Position numbers and translations under genes: made by a program. The notes below the pieces were generated by a model. The model was not told where the DNA came from and did not search any database. It saw only the letters and a list, made by a program, of their open reading frames with translations. Shown here piece by piece: positions 7,311 to 16,008 of a stretch of DNA of 64,000 bases; the first letter of the stretch is position 1; each line of letters starts with the position of its first letter. Source of the DNA: Methylobacterium brachiatum. Lineage in GTDB: Bacteria; Pseudomonadota; Alphaproteobacteria; Rhizobiales; Beijerinckiaceae. The stretch is taken from assembly GCF_020523825.1 (NCBI RefSeq), contig NZ_JAJALK010000018.1, forward strand, positions 1-64,000. The letters are read 5' to 3'.

Positions 7311-8362
7311 GCCGCCACCTCCGGCTCCGGAGCGTCGGCCGGGGTCGGCTCCGCCTCGCCGTCGTCGCCATAGCCCAGCAGGTGCAGCGGCTTGGCCTTG
7401 ATGCCTTGGGTCCCGCACCAATGGACCAGGGCATCCTCCTGGCCGTGCGTCACCCACACTTCCCCGGCGCCGGTGTCCCGGATCGTGCGGCACAGGTCCG
7501 GCCAGTCGGAATGGTCGGAGATCACCAGCGGCAGCTCGACGCCCTTCTGGCGGGCGCGGGCGCGGACCCGCATCCAGCCGGAGGCGAAGCAGGTCACGGG
7601 ATCGGGAAACTTGCGCGACCACAGATCCTGCATCGCGCTGGGCGGGCAGAGCACGATCGCGCCGTGCAGGTCCTTGCGGTCGGCGGCCACGACCTTCGGG
7701 GTCTCGCCCAGGGGGATGCCCTCGCGCTTGTACAGCTCGGTCAGCTTCTCCATCGCTCCGTGCAGGTGGATCGGCCGGTCCCAGCCCTCCTCGCGCAGCA
7801 GCGCCATCACCCGCTGCGCCTTGCCCAGCGCGTAGGCGCCGACGATGTGGGCCCGCTCCGGGAACAGGGCCACGGAGGCCATGAGCTTGCGGACCTCGTC
7901 GCGGGTGTCCGGATGGGTGAAGACCGGCAGGCCGAAGGTCGCCTCGGTGATGAACACGTCGCAGGGCACCACCTCGAAGGGCAGGCAGGTCGGGTCCGGC
8001 GCCCGCTTGTAGTCGCCCGACACCACGACCCGGACGCCGTCGCGCTCGATGGCGATCTGGGCGGAGCCGAGCACGTGGCCGGCGGGGGCGTAGCGCACCG
8101 TGACGTCGCCGACGCGCAAAGCCGCGCCGAGCCGGGCCTCCTGCCGCTGGCGGCAGAAATCCTCGCCGTAGCGCACCGCCATAATCCGCAGGGTCTCGGG
8201 CGTCGCCAGCACGTGGCCGTGGCCGGCGCGCGCATGGTCGGCATGGCCGTGGGTGATGAGCGCGCGCTCCACCGGCCAGGTCGGATCGACGTGGAAGCCC
8301 CCGAGCGGGCAGTAGAGGCCCTCGCGGGTCAGGGTGAGGAGATCGCTCGCGCGTGTCGGCAT
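7307..8362 (-). CDS. Ligase-associated DNA damage response exonuclease (metallo-beta-lactamase/beta-CASP fold)
   Basis: 351 residues. The HGHADH motif at 38-43 binds the metal ions of the metallo-beta-lactamase fold; later motifs include GDYKRAPDP and the beta-CASP type EATFGLPVF, and ISDHSDW with HGQEDA near the C-terminus. Proteins of this family (mRNA 3'-end processing factor-like) are coded next to an ATP-dependent DNA ligase and are thought to trim DNA ends before ligation. ATG at 8362 is chosen by homology of the start (LL.LTREGLYCP..GFHVDP); the open frame upstream has no family features. Its TGA overlaps the ligase GTG. Confidence 0.9.
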   Translation of the reverse strand: MPTRASDLLTLTREGLYCPLGGFHVDPTWPVERALITHGHADHARAGHGHVLATPETLRIMAVRYGEDFCRQRQEARLGAALRVGDVTVRYAPAGHVLGSAQIAIERDGVRVVVSGDYKRAPDPTCLPFEVVPCDVFITEATFGLPVFTHPDTRDEVRKLMASVALFPERAHIVGAYALGKAQRVMALLREEGWDRPIHLHGAMEKLTELYKREGIPLGETPKVVAADRKDLHGAIVLCPPSAMQDLWSRKFPDPVTCFASGWMRVRARARQKGVELPLVISDHSDWPDLCRTIRDTGAGEVWVTHGQEDALVHWCGTQGIKAKPLHLLGYGDDGEAEPTPADAPEPEVAA

Positions 8363-8431
8363 CGGGTCCGTTGCTGCCGGTGGAGTCCGCCGGTGGCCCC
8401 GGTATATAGGCGGCCCCGACCCGGCAGACGC

Positions 8432-9379
8432 ATGGCCACGCAACACAGTTCCGGCGACCTCCTCGCCGACCGCCGCTATCGCTACGCGGAAGCCTGCCTG
8501 GCGGACGGCGACCATGCCGGGGCGGCCGATCTCGCCGAGCAGGCGCTGGAGATCGCGCCCCGCTACGCGCCGGCCTGGCTGCTGCTGGGCCGCGCCCGGG
8601 AGGGGCTGGCCGTGCAGGACGGCGACCCGGCTTTGCGGGCGGCGGCGACGCGGGCCTATGCCTGCGCCCTCGACATCGACCCCGACGACACCCTCGGCGT
8701 GCGCGCGCATCTGGTCCGCCTCGGCGAAGGCGCCGGCCTGCCGGCGCTGTCACCGGCCTATGTCCGGGCCCTGTTCGACGGCTACGCGCCGCGTTTCGAG
8801 CGCCACCTCGTGGACGGGCTGGGCTATGTCGGCCCGCAGCTCGTCCGCGATGCCCTGCCGCCCGTGCCGGAGCGGTTCGAGGCGGCGCTCGATCTCGGCT
8901 GCGGCACGGGCCTGATGGGCGCGGCGATCCGCGACCGGGTCGGACATCTCACCGGGGTCGACCTCTCGCCCGGCATGCTGACCCTCGCCCGAGCCAAGAG
9001 GCATCACGGTCGTCCGCTCTACGACCGCCTGGCCGAGGGCGATCTCATGGCGTTCCTGGCGGGCGAGCCGCCGGACTCCGCCGATCTGTGCCTCGCCGCG
9101 GACGTGCTGATCTACGTGGCGGATCTCGGCCCGGTCCTGGAGCGGGTCGCCCGGGTCCTGCGTCCGGGTGGCCTGGCGGCCTTCACCGTCCAGTCCCATG
9201 ACGGCGACGGTGCGCGCCTGGGCGCCGACGGGCGCTACGCCCACGCGGATTCCCACATCACGGAGGCGGCGTCCGGTGCCGGCCTGGAGATCCTGATGCT
9301 GCGCCCCGCCGATGTGCGGCGCGAAGGCGGTCGGCCGGTCCCGGGCCGGATCGTCGTGCTGCACCGCACACGCCAATGA
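8432..9379 (+). CDS. TPR-containing SAM-dependent methyltransferase
   Basis: 315 residues. Residues 1-95 hold helical TPR-like repeats (EACLADGDHAGAADLAEQAL, then a second repeat), and residues 110-310 a class I methyltransferase with motif I LDLGCGTG at 153-160 and VDLSPGML in motif II. SAM-dependent methylation is clear; the acceptor is unknown. Members are usually annotated as trans-aconitate or NDUFAF5-like methyltransferases. Divergent from the exonuclease gene, sharing a 69-bp intergenic region with a TATATA stretch (8402-8408). ATG at 8432 begins the TPR part; the open frame upstream is antisense to the exonuclease. Confidence 0.85.
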   Translation: MATQHSSGDLLADRRYRYAEACLADGDHAGAADLAEQALEIAPRYAPAWLLLGRAREGLAVQDGDPALRAAATRAYACALDIDPDDTLGVRAHLVRLGEGAGLPALSPAYVRALFDGYAPRFERHLVDGLGYVGPQLVRDALPPVPERFEAALDLGCGTGLMGAAIRDRVGHLTGVDLSPGMLTLARAKRHHGRPLYDRLAEGDLMAFLAGEPPDSADLCLAADVLIYVADLGPVLERVARVLRPGGLAAFTVQSHDGDGARLGADGRYAHADSHITEAASGAGLEILMLRPADVRREGGRPVPGRIVVLHRTRQ

Positions 9380-9460
9380 TTCGCCGCGCATGAAACTGCT
9401 TGGGCATTCGTCCATTGTCTGTCGGCTGCGCGCGGCGCGGCGATGGAATCGGGGACAGGC

Positions 9461-10255
9461 ATGGCGGATTTCGGCGGCGGGAACGATGGGCGCGCACCTG
9501 AGCGCAAGCCCGACCCGCCCGTGGATCGCTCCTTCCCGGCCGATCCCCGAACGCGCATCGCCTTCGCCATCGCGCTGGCGACGCTGGCAGGCTGCGCCGA
9601 TTCGATCGGCTTCCTGGAATTCTCGCAGCTGTTCATGTCGTTCATGTCGGGCAACACCACGCGCTTCGGCGTGGCGGTGTCCAACGGCGACTGGGAGAAC
9701 GTCACCCGGGTCGCCAGCACCATCAGCCTGTTCTGCTTCGGCGCCTTCCTGGGCACGCTGATCGCGGCCTGGGTCGGACGCTGGCGGCTGGCCGTCCTGC
9801 TGACGCTGCAGGCGCTGCTCCTCGCCGGCGGCCTGCTGATGCCCTGGGGCACCTTCGCCTACCCGCTGCACGCCTACCCGATCGTGCTGGCCCTGGGCCT
9901 CCAGAATGCGACCCTGCAGGATGAGGGCGGGCGCTCGCTCGCGCTGACCTACGTCACCGGCGCGGTGGTTCGCTTCGGCACCGGCTGCGCCAACCTGCTG
10001 CTCGGCACGGTGGCGCCCTCGTTCTGGATCCAGGCGCCGCTCTGGGCCGGCCTCAGCACCGGCGCGGTCGTCGGCGGCCTGCTGGATATGCGCTACGGCG
10101 AATCCGCCTTCCTGTTCCCGGCCGGCCTCGCCGCGATCCTGGCCCTGGTGGCGATCGCCCTGACCATCGCCAAGCCCGGCAGCACCCTGGTCGCCGGCTC
10201 GGCGCCGGCCCCCGATGCCAGCCCCAAGGCGGAGGTGATCGACGCGATCCATTGA
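9461..10255 (+). CDS. YoaK/DUF1275 family membrane protein
   Basis: About 264 residues. Six hydrophobic segments follow a 35-residue hydrophilic N-terminus. Motifs A(T)LAGCADSIGFL, FMSFMSGNTT and LALGLQNATL are characteristic of DUF1275 (YoaK); the SGNTT segment lies in the second helix. Function is not established; members are predicted small-molecule or drug permeases of the inner membrane. An ATG at 9443 would add six residues; 9461 is preferred for the GGGGACAGG sequence just upstream. Convergent with arfB. Confidence 0.85.
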   Translation: MADFGGGNDGRAPERKPDPPVDRSFPADPRTRIAFAIALATLAGCADSIGFLEFSQLFMSFMSGNTTRFGVAVSNGDWENVTRVASTISLFCFGAFLGTLIAAWVGRWRLAVLLTLQALLLAGGLLMPWGTFAYPLHAYPIVLALGLQNATLQDEGGRSLALTYVTGAVVRFGTGCANLLLGTVAPSFWIQAPLWAGLSTGAVVGGLLDMRYGESAFLFPAGLAAILALVAIALTIAKPGSTLVAGSAPAPDASPKAEVIDAIH

Positions 10256-10295
10256 GGCCGCCCCGGCGGCTCGCCCGGCACGGCGACAGGGCGGT

Positions 10296-10727
10296 TCAGC
10301 TGTCGGAATCCCGGTAGCTGCCCCGCCCCTGCTTGATCACGGCGCGGCTCTTCTTGGCGCCGATGCGCCGCTCCTTCGAACCCTTCGTCGGCTTGGTCGC
10401 GCGGCGGATGGGCGGCGGCGGCTTGGCCGCCTCGGTCACGAGCTCGACCAGCCGTTGCAGCACATCGGCCCGGTTGCGCTCCTGGGTCCGGTGGCGCTGC
10501 CCGGACAGGACCAGGACGCCGTCCTTGGTCAGACGCCGGCCGGCGAGCTTGTACAGGTTCGCCTTGACTCGCTCATCGACCGAGGGCGAGGCCAGGATCG
10601 ACCAGCGCAGCTGGACCGCCGTCTCGACCTTGTTGACGTTCTGCCCGCCCGCCCCCGAGGCGCGCATGAACGACAGCTCGATCTCGTCATCCTCGATGGT
10701 GATCCGCGCGTTCACCCGCAGAGGCAT
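10296..10727 (-). CDS. arfB: Alternative ribosome-rescue factor ArfB (peptidyl-tRNA hydrolase)
   Basis: 143 residues. The release-factor catalytic motif GGQ is at 27-29 within FMRASGAGGQNVNKV, and the C-terminus (KPTKGSKERRIGAKKSRA) is the basic tail that enters the empty mRNA channel of stalled ribosomes. It hydrolyses peptidyl-tRNA on non-stop ribosomes. ATG at 10727 gives the normal family length; the open frame upstream is spurious. Sits alone between convergent yoaK and bolA. Confidence 0.92.
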   Translation of the reverse strand: MPLRVNARITIEDDEIELSFMRASGAGGQNVNKVETAVQLRWSILASPSVDERVKANLYKLAGRRLTKDGVLVLSGQRHRTQERNRADVLQRLVELVTEAAKPPPPIRRATKPTKGSKERRIGAKKSRAVIKQGRGSYRDSDS

Positions 10728-10896
10728 GGCGACCTCCGGCCCGCGTCGCGGAACGCGCTCGACCGAGGCCGACCGCGGGTGCGCTGGAACACCGGTTCCG
10801 GCGCTGGGGCGGCGATCCTGTGGGTGCGAACCGGAGCCACGATCGCCATATCCTCTCGTACCGGCGGACGGCCGCGCCGGGCCGGCGATGCCGGGC

Positions 10897-11193
10897 TCAG
10901 GCGGCCTCGGCCGGGGTCCGGGCGCGCAAAGCCAGGGCATGCAGCCCGCGCTTGAACGCATCGTCCAGCAGGGCATTGACCAGGCGGTGCCGCTCCACGC
11001 GGCTCTTGCCCTCGAAAGCCGAGGCGACGATGTCGAGCCGGTAATGGGTCTCACCCCCGGGCCGCGCGCCGGAATGGCCCGCATGCAGGTGTGATTCGTC
11101 GATCACGTCGAGCCGGGCCGGCGCGAGTTCCGCGCGCAGCTTCGCCTCCATCCAGCCCCGAAGGGTGCCGTCGTCACCAGTCCCGTCAGCCAT
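10897..11193 (-). CDS. bolA: BolA family protein
   Basis: 98 residues. The class II KH-like BolA fold is shown by LDVIDESHLHAGH, THYRLDIVASAFEGKSRVERHRLVNALL and the closing LHALALRARTP; the invariant histidine is in the first and the FxGKSxVxRHRxV segment in the second. BolA proteins bind monothiol glutaredoxin and [2Fe-2S] clusters and take part in iron and cell-shape regulation. ATG at 11193 is preferred over 11220 because AGGTGAGG precedes it at a good distance. Divergent from the J-domain gene, which is the usual order in this bacterial group. Confidence 0.9.
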   Translation of the reverse strand: MADGTGDDGTLRGWMEAKLRAELAPARLDVIDESHLHAGHSGARPGGETHYRLDIVASAFEGKSRVERHRLVNALLDDAFKRGLHALALRARTPAEAA

Positions 11194-11301
11194 CGCGCCC
11201 TCACCTGATATCGTCGGCATCCGTCAAGCCCGATCCCGCGCATGCGTCATCAGGCCCAGTGCCCTTGTGTCTCCGGTTTGCCCCCTCATAATCGGCCCGT
11301 C

Positions 11302-11925
11302 ATGGATCTCAACTCGCGCCTGTTCGACAGCATCCGGATCAGAAAACCGTCCTGCGACGAGCCGAAGCCTGCGGCCGATGGCACGTGCGAGAGCCCGGGC
11401 TGCACGCAGCCGGGCCTGCACCGGGCGCCGAAGGGCCGCAAGGCGGAAGGCCAGTACTGGCGGTTCTGCATCGACCACGTCCGCGCCTACAATGCGAGCT
11501 ACAACTATTTCGACGGCATGAACGATGCCGCCGTCCAGGCCTATCAGAAGGACGCGATCATCGGGCACCGCCCGACCTGGGCCATGGGGGTGAACCCGGC
11601 CGGCCAGGGCAAGCCCGCCGAGGAGCCGACCCGCGACTGGGCCTATGTCGATCCGCTCGGCATCCTGCGCGGTGCCGGCGTCGAGGGACGCCGCCGCGCC
11701 CGCCAGCCGGAGCCGGAGAAGCCCCGCCGCACCGCCACGGTGCGCCGGGCCCTCGACGTGATGGGGCTCGAAGAAGGCGCGGACGGGCCCGCCATCAAGG
11801 CGCAGTACAAGGCGCTGGTGAAGCGCTTCCACCCCGACGCCAATGGCGGCGACCGCTCGTTCGAGGAGCGGCTGCGGGACATCATCCGCGCCCACGACGT
11901 TCTGCGTGCCGCCGGTCTCTGCTGA
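11302..11925 (+). CDS. J domain-containing protein
   Basis: 207 residues. A C-terminal J domain of about 55 residues (ALDVMGLEEGADGPAIKAQYKALVKRFHPDANGG) carries the HPD motif that stimulates the ATPase of DnaK; the N-terminal 140 residues have Cys/His residues (CESPGCTQPG, CIDHVRAYN) that could bind a metal. No G/F or zinc-finger region of full DnaJ. The position next to bolA and before cobS is conserved in related genomes; the client is unknown. The start at 11302 (MDLNSRLFDS) is chosen by homology; the frame is open 60 bp further up. Confidence 0.88.
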   Translation: MDLNSRLFDSIRIRKPSCDEPKPAADGTCESPGCTQPGLHRAPKGRKAEGQYWRFCIDHVRAYNASYNYFDGMNDAAVQAYQKDAIIGHRPTWAMGVNPAGQGKPAEEPTRDWAYVDPLGILRGAGVEGRRRARQPEPEKPRRTATVRRALDVMGLEEGADGPAIKAQYKALVKRFHPDANGGDRSFEERLRDIIRAHDVLRAAGLC

Positions 11926-12180
11926 GCGGCACGAACGATGCAGGCCGGATCGCCGGAGCGCCGTGAGGCCGCAGCGGAACCCCCTTCGTCGTCGAGCGCT
12001 CTAGGATAAGGCAAATTGCCCGGCGCAGCCCTATATGAGGCTCGTGCCGGTCGGTGGCGCCGCACAGCGCTGCCGTTTAAAGATTGAGTCCGCCCCGCGG
12101 CGGATGCCCGGCTCGACGTTACTTCCGTGCGGAAGCTCCATGCCCTCGGGCCGGAGTTCCCGCGCCTCACGAGGTCCCGA

Positions 12181-13164
12181 ATGCTCTCTGACGACACGCC
12201 CGCCGCGCTGCCCGACCGCACCGTTTCCGTCCGCGAGGTCTTCGGCATCGACCTCGACCTCAAGGTTCCGGCCTATGCCGAACGAGAGGAACACGTCCCC
12301 GATCTCGATCCGGACTACATCTTCGACCGGGAGACCACGCTGGCGATCCTGGCCGGCTTCGCGCGCAACCGCCGCGTGATGGTCACCGGCTATCACGGTA
12401 CCGGCAAGTCGACCCATATCGAGCAGGTCGCCGCGCGGCTGAACTGGCCCTGCGTGCGGATCAACCTCGACAGCCACGTCTCGCGCATCGATCTCGTCGG
12501 CAAGGACGCGATCGTGCTGAAGGACGGCAAGCAGGTCACCGCCTTCCAGGACGGCATCCTCCCCTGGGCGCTGCAGAACAACGTCGCCCTGGTGTTCGAC
12601 GAGTACGATGCCGGGCGGCCGGACGTGATGTTCGTGATCCAGCGCGTGCTGGAGCTGTCGGGCCGGCTGACGCTGCTCGACCAGAAGCGCGTGATCCGCC
12701 CGCACCCGGCCTTCCGGCTGTTCGCCACCGCCAACACCGTGGGCCTCGGCGACACGTCGGGCCTCTATCACGGCACTCAGCAGATCAACCAGGGCCAGAT
12801 GGACCGCTGGTCGATCGTGACCACGCTGAACTACCTGCCGCATGACCGCGAGGTCGACATCGTGCTCTCGAAGGCGGTGCATTACCGCAACGACCAGGGC
12901 CGCGACATCGTCAACCGGATGGTGCGCGTGGCGGACCTGACTCGCAACGCGTTCATGAACGGCGACCTCTCCACCGTCATGAGCCCGCGCACGGTCATCA
13001 CCTGGGCCGAGAACGCCGATATCTTTAAGGATGTCGGCTTCGCGTTCCGGGTGACCTTCCTGAACAAGTGCGACGAGCTCGAGCGGACCCTGGTGGCCGA
13101 GTTCTACCAGCGCGCCTTCGGCAAGGAACTGCCCGAGAGCGCGCTGAACGTCGCCCTGAGCTGA
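12181..13164 (+). CDS. cobS: Aerobic cobaltochelatase subunit CobS (AAA+ ATPase)
   Basis: 327 residues. Walker A GYHGTGKST at 70-78 and Walker B ALVFDEYD at 136-142 are present, with sensor and arginine motifs later. CobS and CobT form the ATP-driven ring that helps CobN insert Co2+ into hydrogenobyrinic acid a,c-diamide in aerobic B12 synthesis. ATG at 12181 gives the normal length. cobT follows after an intervening DUF29 gene; cobN is not in the window. Confidence 0.95.
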   Translation: MLSDDTPAALPDRTVSVREVFGIDLDLKVPAYAEREEHVPDLDPDYIFDRETTLAILAGFARNRRVMVTGYHGTGKSTHIEQVAARLNWPCVRINLDSHVSRIDLVGKDAIVLKDGKQVTAFQDGILPWALQNNVALVFDEYDAGRPDVMFVIQRVLELSGRLTLLDQKRVIRPHPAFRLFATANTVGLGDTSGLYHGTQQINQGQMDRWSIVTTLNYLPHDREVDIVLSKAVHYRNDQGRDIVNRMVRVADLTRNAFMNGDLSTVMSPRTVITWAENADIFKDVGFAFRVTFLNKCDELERTLVAEFYQRAFGKELPESALNVALS

Positions 13165-13168
13165 CCGC

Positions 13169-13675
13169 ATGGAGGACGCGATGGTGCATCCGGCTCCGAC
13201 ACGCGAGGACGCTCCGGCGCCTCAGCATGCCGGAGGGCGGACGCGCTACGCGGACGATGTCTACACCTGGGTTCAGGAGCAGGTCGCCCTGCTCCGCGCC
13301 GGGCAGGTGGACGCGCTCGACCTCGACAACATCGCCGAGGAATTGAGCGACGTGGGCTCGGAACAATACGACAAGCTTGAGAGCGCGATCGAGGTGCTGT
13401 TGGCCCATATGCTCAAATGGGACCATCAGCCCGAACGGCGCAGCCGAAGCTGGTCGCTCACGATCGCCGAGCAGCGGGTGCGGATCGACAAGCAGCTGCG
13501 CCGGAACCCGGGCCTCAAGTCACGTATCGTCGAGGCTATCACTGACGGCTATCGGCTCGGCAGGCTTCGAGCCGCCCGCGAGATAAAGCGCTCGCCCAAC
13601 ACATTCCCCGAGGAGTGTCCCTTCACCTGGGACGACATCCTGAATCGCCCCTTCGAATTCGAGGCCGACCGGTAG
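13169..13675 (+). CDS. DUF29 family protein inserted between cobS and cobT
   Basis: 168 residues. The DUF29 core is clear: Y..D.YTWVQEQVALLRAG near residues 28-48, the LDLDNIAEELSDVG helix, then LLAHMLKWDHQPERRSRSW and FPEECPFTWDDILN. DUF29 proteins are small helical proteins, common in multiple copies in cyanobacteria and alphaproteobacteria, without known function. It begins 4 bp after cobS and ends 8 bp before cobT, so it is co-transcribed with the chelatase subunits. A second ATG at 13181 is possible. Confidence 0.85.
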   Translation: MEDAMVHPAPTREDAPAPQHAGGRTRYADDVYTWVQEQVALLRAGQVDALDLDNIAEELSDVGSEQYDKLESAIEVLLAHMLKWDHQPERRSRSWSLTIAEQRVRIDKQLRRNPGLKSRIVEAITDGYRLGRLRAAREIKRSPNTFPEECPFTWDDILNRPFEFEADR

Positions 13676-13683
13676 CCCCCCGC

Positions 13684-15591
13684 ATGTCCATCTCCAACCG
13701 CAAGCCCGGCGAGCGTCGCGAATCCGTGGCCGAGCCCCTGAAGCGCTCGGTGGCCGGGTGCCTGCGCGCCATCGCCCGCCGGTCCGAGGTCGAGGTGACC
13801 TACGCCACCGACCGTCCGGCGCTGACCGGCGACAAGGCCCGGCTGCCCGAGCCGCCCCGCAAGCTCTCGGCGCAGGACGTGGCGGTGCTGCGCGGCAATG
13901 CCGACGCCATGGCGCTGCGGCTCGGCTGCCACGACATCGCGGTGCATCGCCGGCTCGCCCCCGAGAATGCCGCCGCCCGCGCGGTCTACGACGCGGTGGA
14001 GCAGGCCCGGGTCGAGGCGATCGGCTCACGGCGGATGACGGGGGTGGCCAGCAACATCACCGCGATGCTGGAGGACCGCTACCATCGCGGCGGCAAGTAC
14101 GAGACCATCACCGACCGGGCCGACGCCCCGATGGAGGACGCCGTCGCCCTGATGGTGCGCGAGCGCCTGACGGGGCAGCAGCCCCCCGAGGCGGCCGCCA
14201 AGATCGTCGCGTTGTGGCGCGAGCATATCGAGGCCAAGGCCGGCCCCAACCTCGACGGGCTGATCGGCTCGATCGAGGACCAGCGCAAGTTCGCCCGCTC
14301 CGTGCGCGACCTGCTGACCTCCCTCGACATGTCGGACGAGACGCCGTTCGACGCCGAGGATGACGAGAACGACGACGAGAACGACGCCCAGGACGACGAG
14401 CAGAACCCGAGCGAGGGCGATTCCGAGGAGAAGAGCCAGGGCGAGCGCGCCGAGATCGAGACCTCGGAGGAAGCCTCCGACGAGATCGAGGAGGGCGCGC
14501 AGGAATCCGCCGACGCGCCGTCGGGCGAATTGCCCGACGAATCCGAGGACGCGGAATCCGAGGAGGCCTCCGAAGCGTCGCGTCCGCCGACGCGCCAGGG
14601 CAACGAGGCGCGCGGGCCCGAATACCGGGTGTTCAACCCGCGGTTCGACGAGATCATCCACGCCGAGGAGTTGTGCGATGCCGACGAGCTGTCGCGCCTG
14701 CGCAGCTACCTCGACAAGCAGCTCTCGCACCTCCAGGGGGTCGTCGGCCGTCTCGCCAACCGGCTGCAGCGCCGCCTGCTGGCCCAGCAGAACCGCGCCT
14801 GGGACTTCGACCTCGAGGAGGGCCAGCTCGATCCGGCGCGGCTCGTCCGCGTGGTCATCGACCCCTACCAGCCGCTCTCCTTCAAGCAGGAGAAGGACAC
14901 CAATTTCCGCGACACCGTGGTCACGCTGCTCCTCGACAATTCCGGGTCGATGCGCGGCCGGCCGATCACCGTGGCGGCGACCTGTGCCGACATCCTGGCG
15001 CGGACCCTAGAGCGCTGCGGCGTGAAGGTCGAGATCCTCGGCTTCACCACCCGGGCCTGGAAGGGCGGCCAGAGCCGCGAGGCCTGGCTCGCCGCCGGCA
15101 AGCCGCCGAACCCCGGTCGTCTGAACGACCTGCGCCACATCGTCTACAAGTCCGCCGACGCGCCCTGGCGCCGGGCCCGGAAGAATCTCGGGCTGATGAT
15201 GCGCGAGGGTCTCCTCAAGGAGAATATCGACGGCGAGGCCCTGGACTGGGCGCACAAGCGTCTGCTCGGGCGGCCGGAGCAGCGCAAGATCCTGATGGTG
15301 ATCTCGGACGGCGCGCCGGTCGACGACTCGACCCTCTCGGTCAATGCCGGCAACTACCTCGAGCGGCACCTGCGCTGGATGATCGAAGAGATCGAGACCC
15401 GCTCGCCGGTGGAGCTCCTGGCCATCGGCATCGGCCACGACGTGACCCGCTATTACCGCCGGGCCGTGACGATCATCGACGCCGAGGAACTGGGCGGCGC
15501 CATGACGGAGAAGCTGGCCGAGCTGTTCGAGGAGAACGGCTCCCCGGCCCCCGTGGGCCGAGCCCTGCGCGCCGCCGGCGGGCGGCGCTGA
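13684..15591 (+). CDS. cobT: Aerobic cobaltochelatase subunit CobT (VWA domain)
   Basis: 635 residues. Residues 1-215 are the CobT N-terminal helical region; 222-300 is a strongly acidic linker rich in Asp, Glu and Ser; 310-635 carry the von Willebrand A domain with MIDAS motif DNSGSM at 418-423. CobT couples the CobS AAA+ ring to CobN through its metal-dependent adhesion site. It is the last gene of the cobS-DUF29-cobT unit, and a GC hairpin (15601-15624) follows. ATG at 13684 is chosen; the open frame upstream overlaps DUF29. Confidence 0.95.
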   Translation: MSISNRKPGERRESVAEPLKRSVAGCLRAIARRSEVEVTYATDRPALTGDKARLPEPPRKLSAQDVAVLRGNADAMALRLGCHDIAVHRRLAPENAAARAVYDAVEQARVEAIGSRRMTGVASNITAMLEDRYHRGGKYETITDRADAPMEDAVALMVRERLTGQQPPEAAAKIVALWREHIEAKAGPNLDGLIGSIEDQRKFARSVRDLLTSLDMSDETPFDAEDDENDDENDAQDDEQNPSEGDSEEKSQGERAEIETSEEASDEIEEGAQESADAPSGELPDESEDAESEEASEASRPPTRQGNEARGPEYRVFNPRFDEIIHAEELCDADELSRLRSYLDKQLSHLQGVVGRLANRLQRRLLAQQNRAWDFDLEEGQLDPARLVRVVIDPYQPLSFKQEKDTNFRDTVVTLLLDNSGSMRGRPITVAATCADILARTLERCGVKVEILGFTTRAWKGGQSREAWLAAGKPPNPGRLNDLRHIVYKSADAPWRRARKNLGLMMREGLLKENIDGEALDWAHKRLLGRPEQRKILMVISDGAPVDDSTLSVNAGNYLERHLRWMIEEIETRSPVELLAIGIGHDVTRYYRRAVTIIDAEELGGAMTEKLAELFEENGSPAPVGRALRAAGGRR

Positions 15592-16008
15592 CGCGCGCGG
15601 CGTCGGGGGCAAAACCCCTCGACGCGGCCGAAACATCGATCCGCCGTCACGTGGTGAGAATGCGATCTCGCCGGCACCAAACGGCTGCGCCGGCAAGATT
15701 CGCTTCGCCCGATCGAAAGCGGCACGCCCTGATTCGTTCTCGTACGATACGGCGCCCCGTCTGCGCAGCAACGCGCCGACTTTCTCGGGAAGAGAGCCGC
15801 CAGAAGTTGAAGTTCGGCAAGCGCATCATCTTCAAATAGCTATACCAGATCAAGAATAAATCTAATCCGTTGCGCGGACACAACTCGCGACACGTCACAG
15901 AACGATAGCGGCGGTAATTTCTGGCCCGCGATTGCCTCCCCTCCGTCAGCAACTCACTTCTCGCGCACAAGCGAACCGGCTGCCTCGGCCGGCATCCGAT
16001 GGTGAGTC
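15592..16008. other. Intergenic region, 417 bp, before TonB-dependent receptor
   Basis: Holds a stem-loop after cobT (CGTCGGGG at 15601-15608 against CCCCTCGACG at 15615-15624, A-rich loop) that may end transcription. From 15790 to 15880 the DNA is AT-rich (CAAATAGCTATACC, AAGAATAAATCTAAT), the likely promoter zone of the receptor gene. No cobalamin riboswitch consensus and no clear Fur box were seen. Confidence 0.5.

Noticed and set aside
5610..7373. 587-codon open frame opposite the DNA ligase
   Set aside because: Antisense shadow of the ligase; no motif.
10257..10270. GCCGCC-CC-GGCGGC as a terminator between yoaK and arfB
   Set aside because: The loop is only two bases and there is no T-run.
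15592..16008. Cobalamin riboswitch before the TonB-dependent receptor
   Set aside because: No B12-box-like sequence or adjoining helices were found, so the link with cobS/cobT was not accepted.
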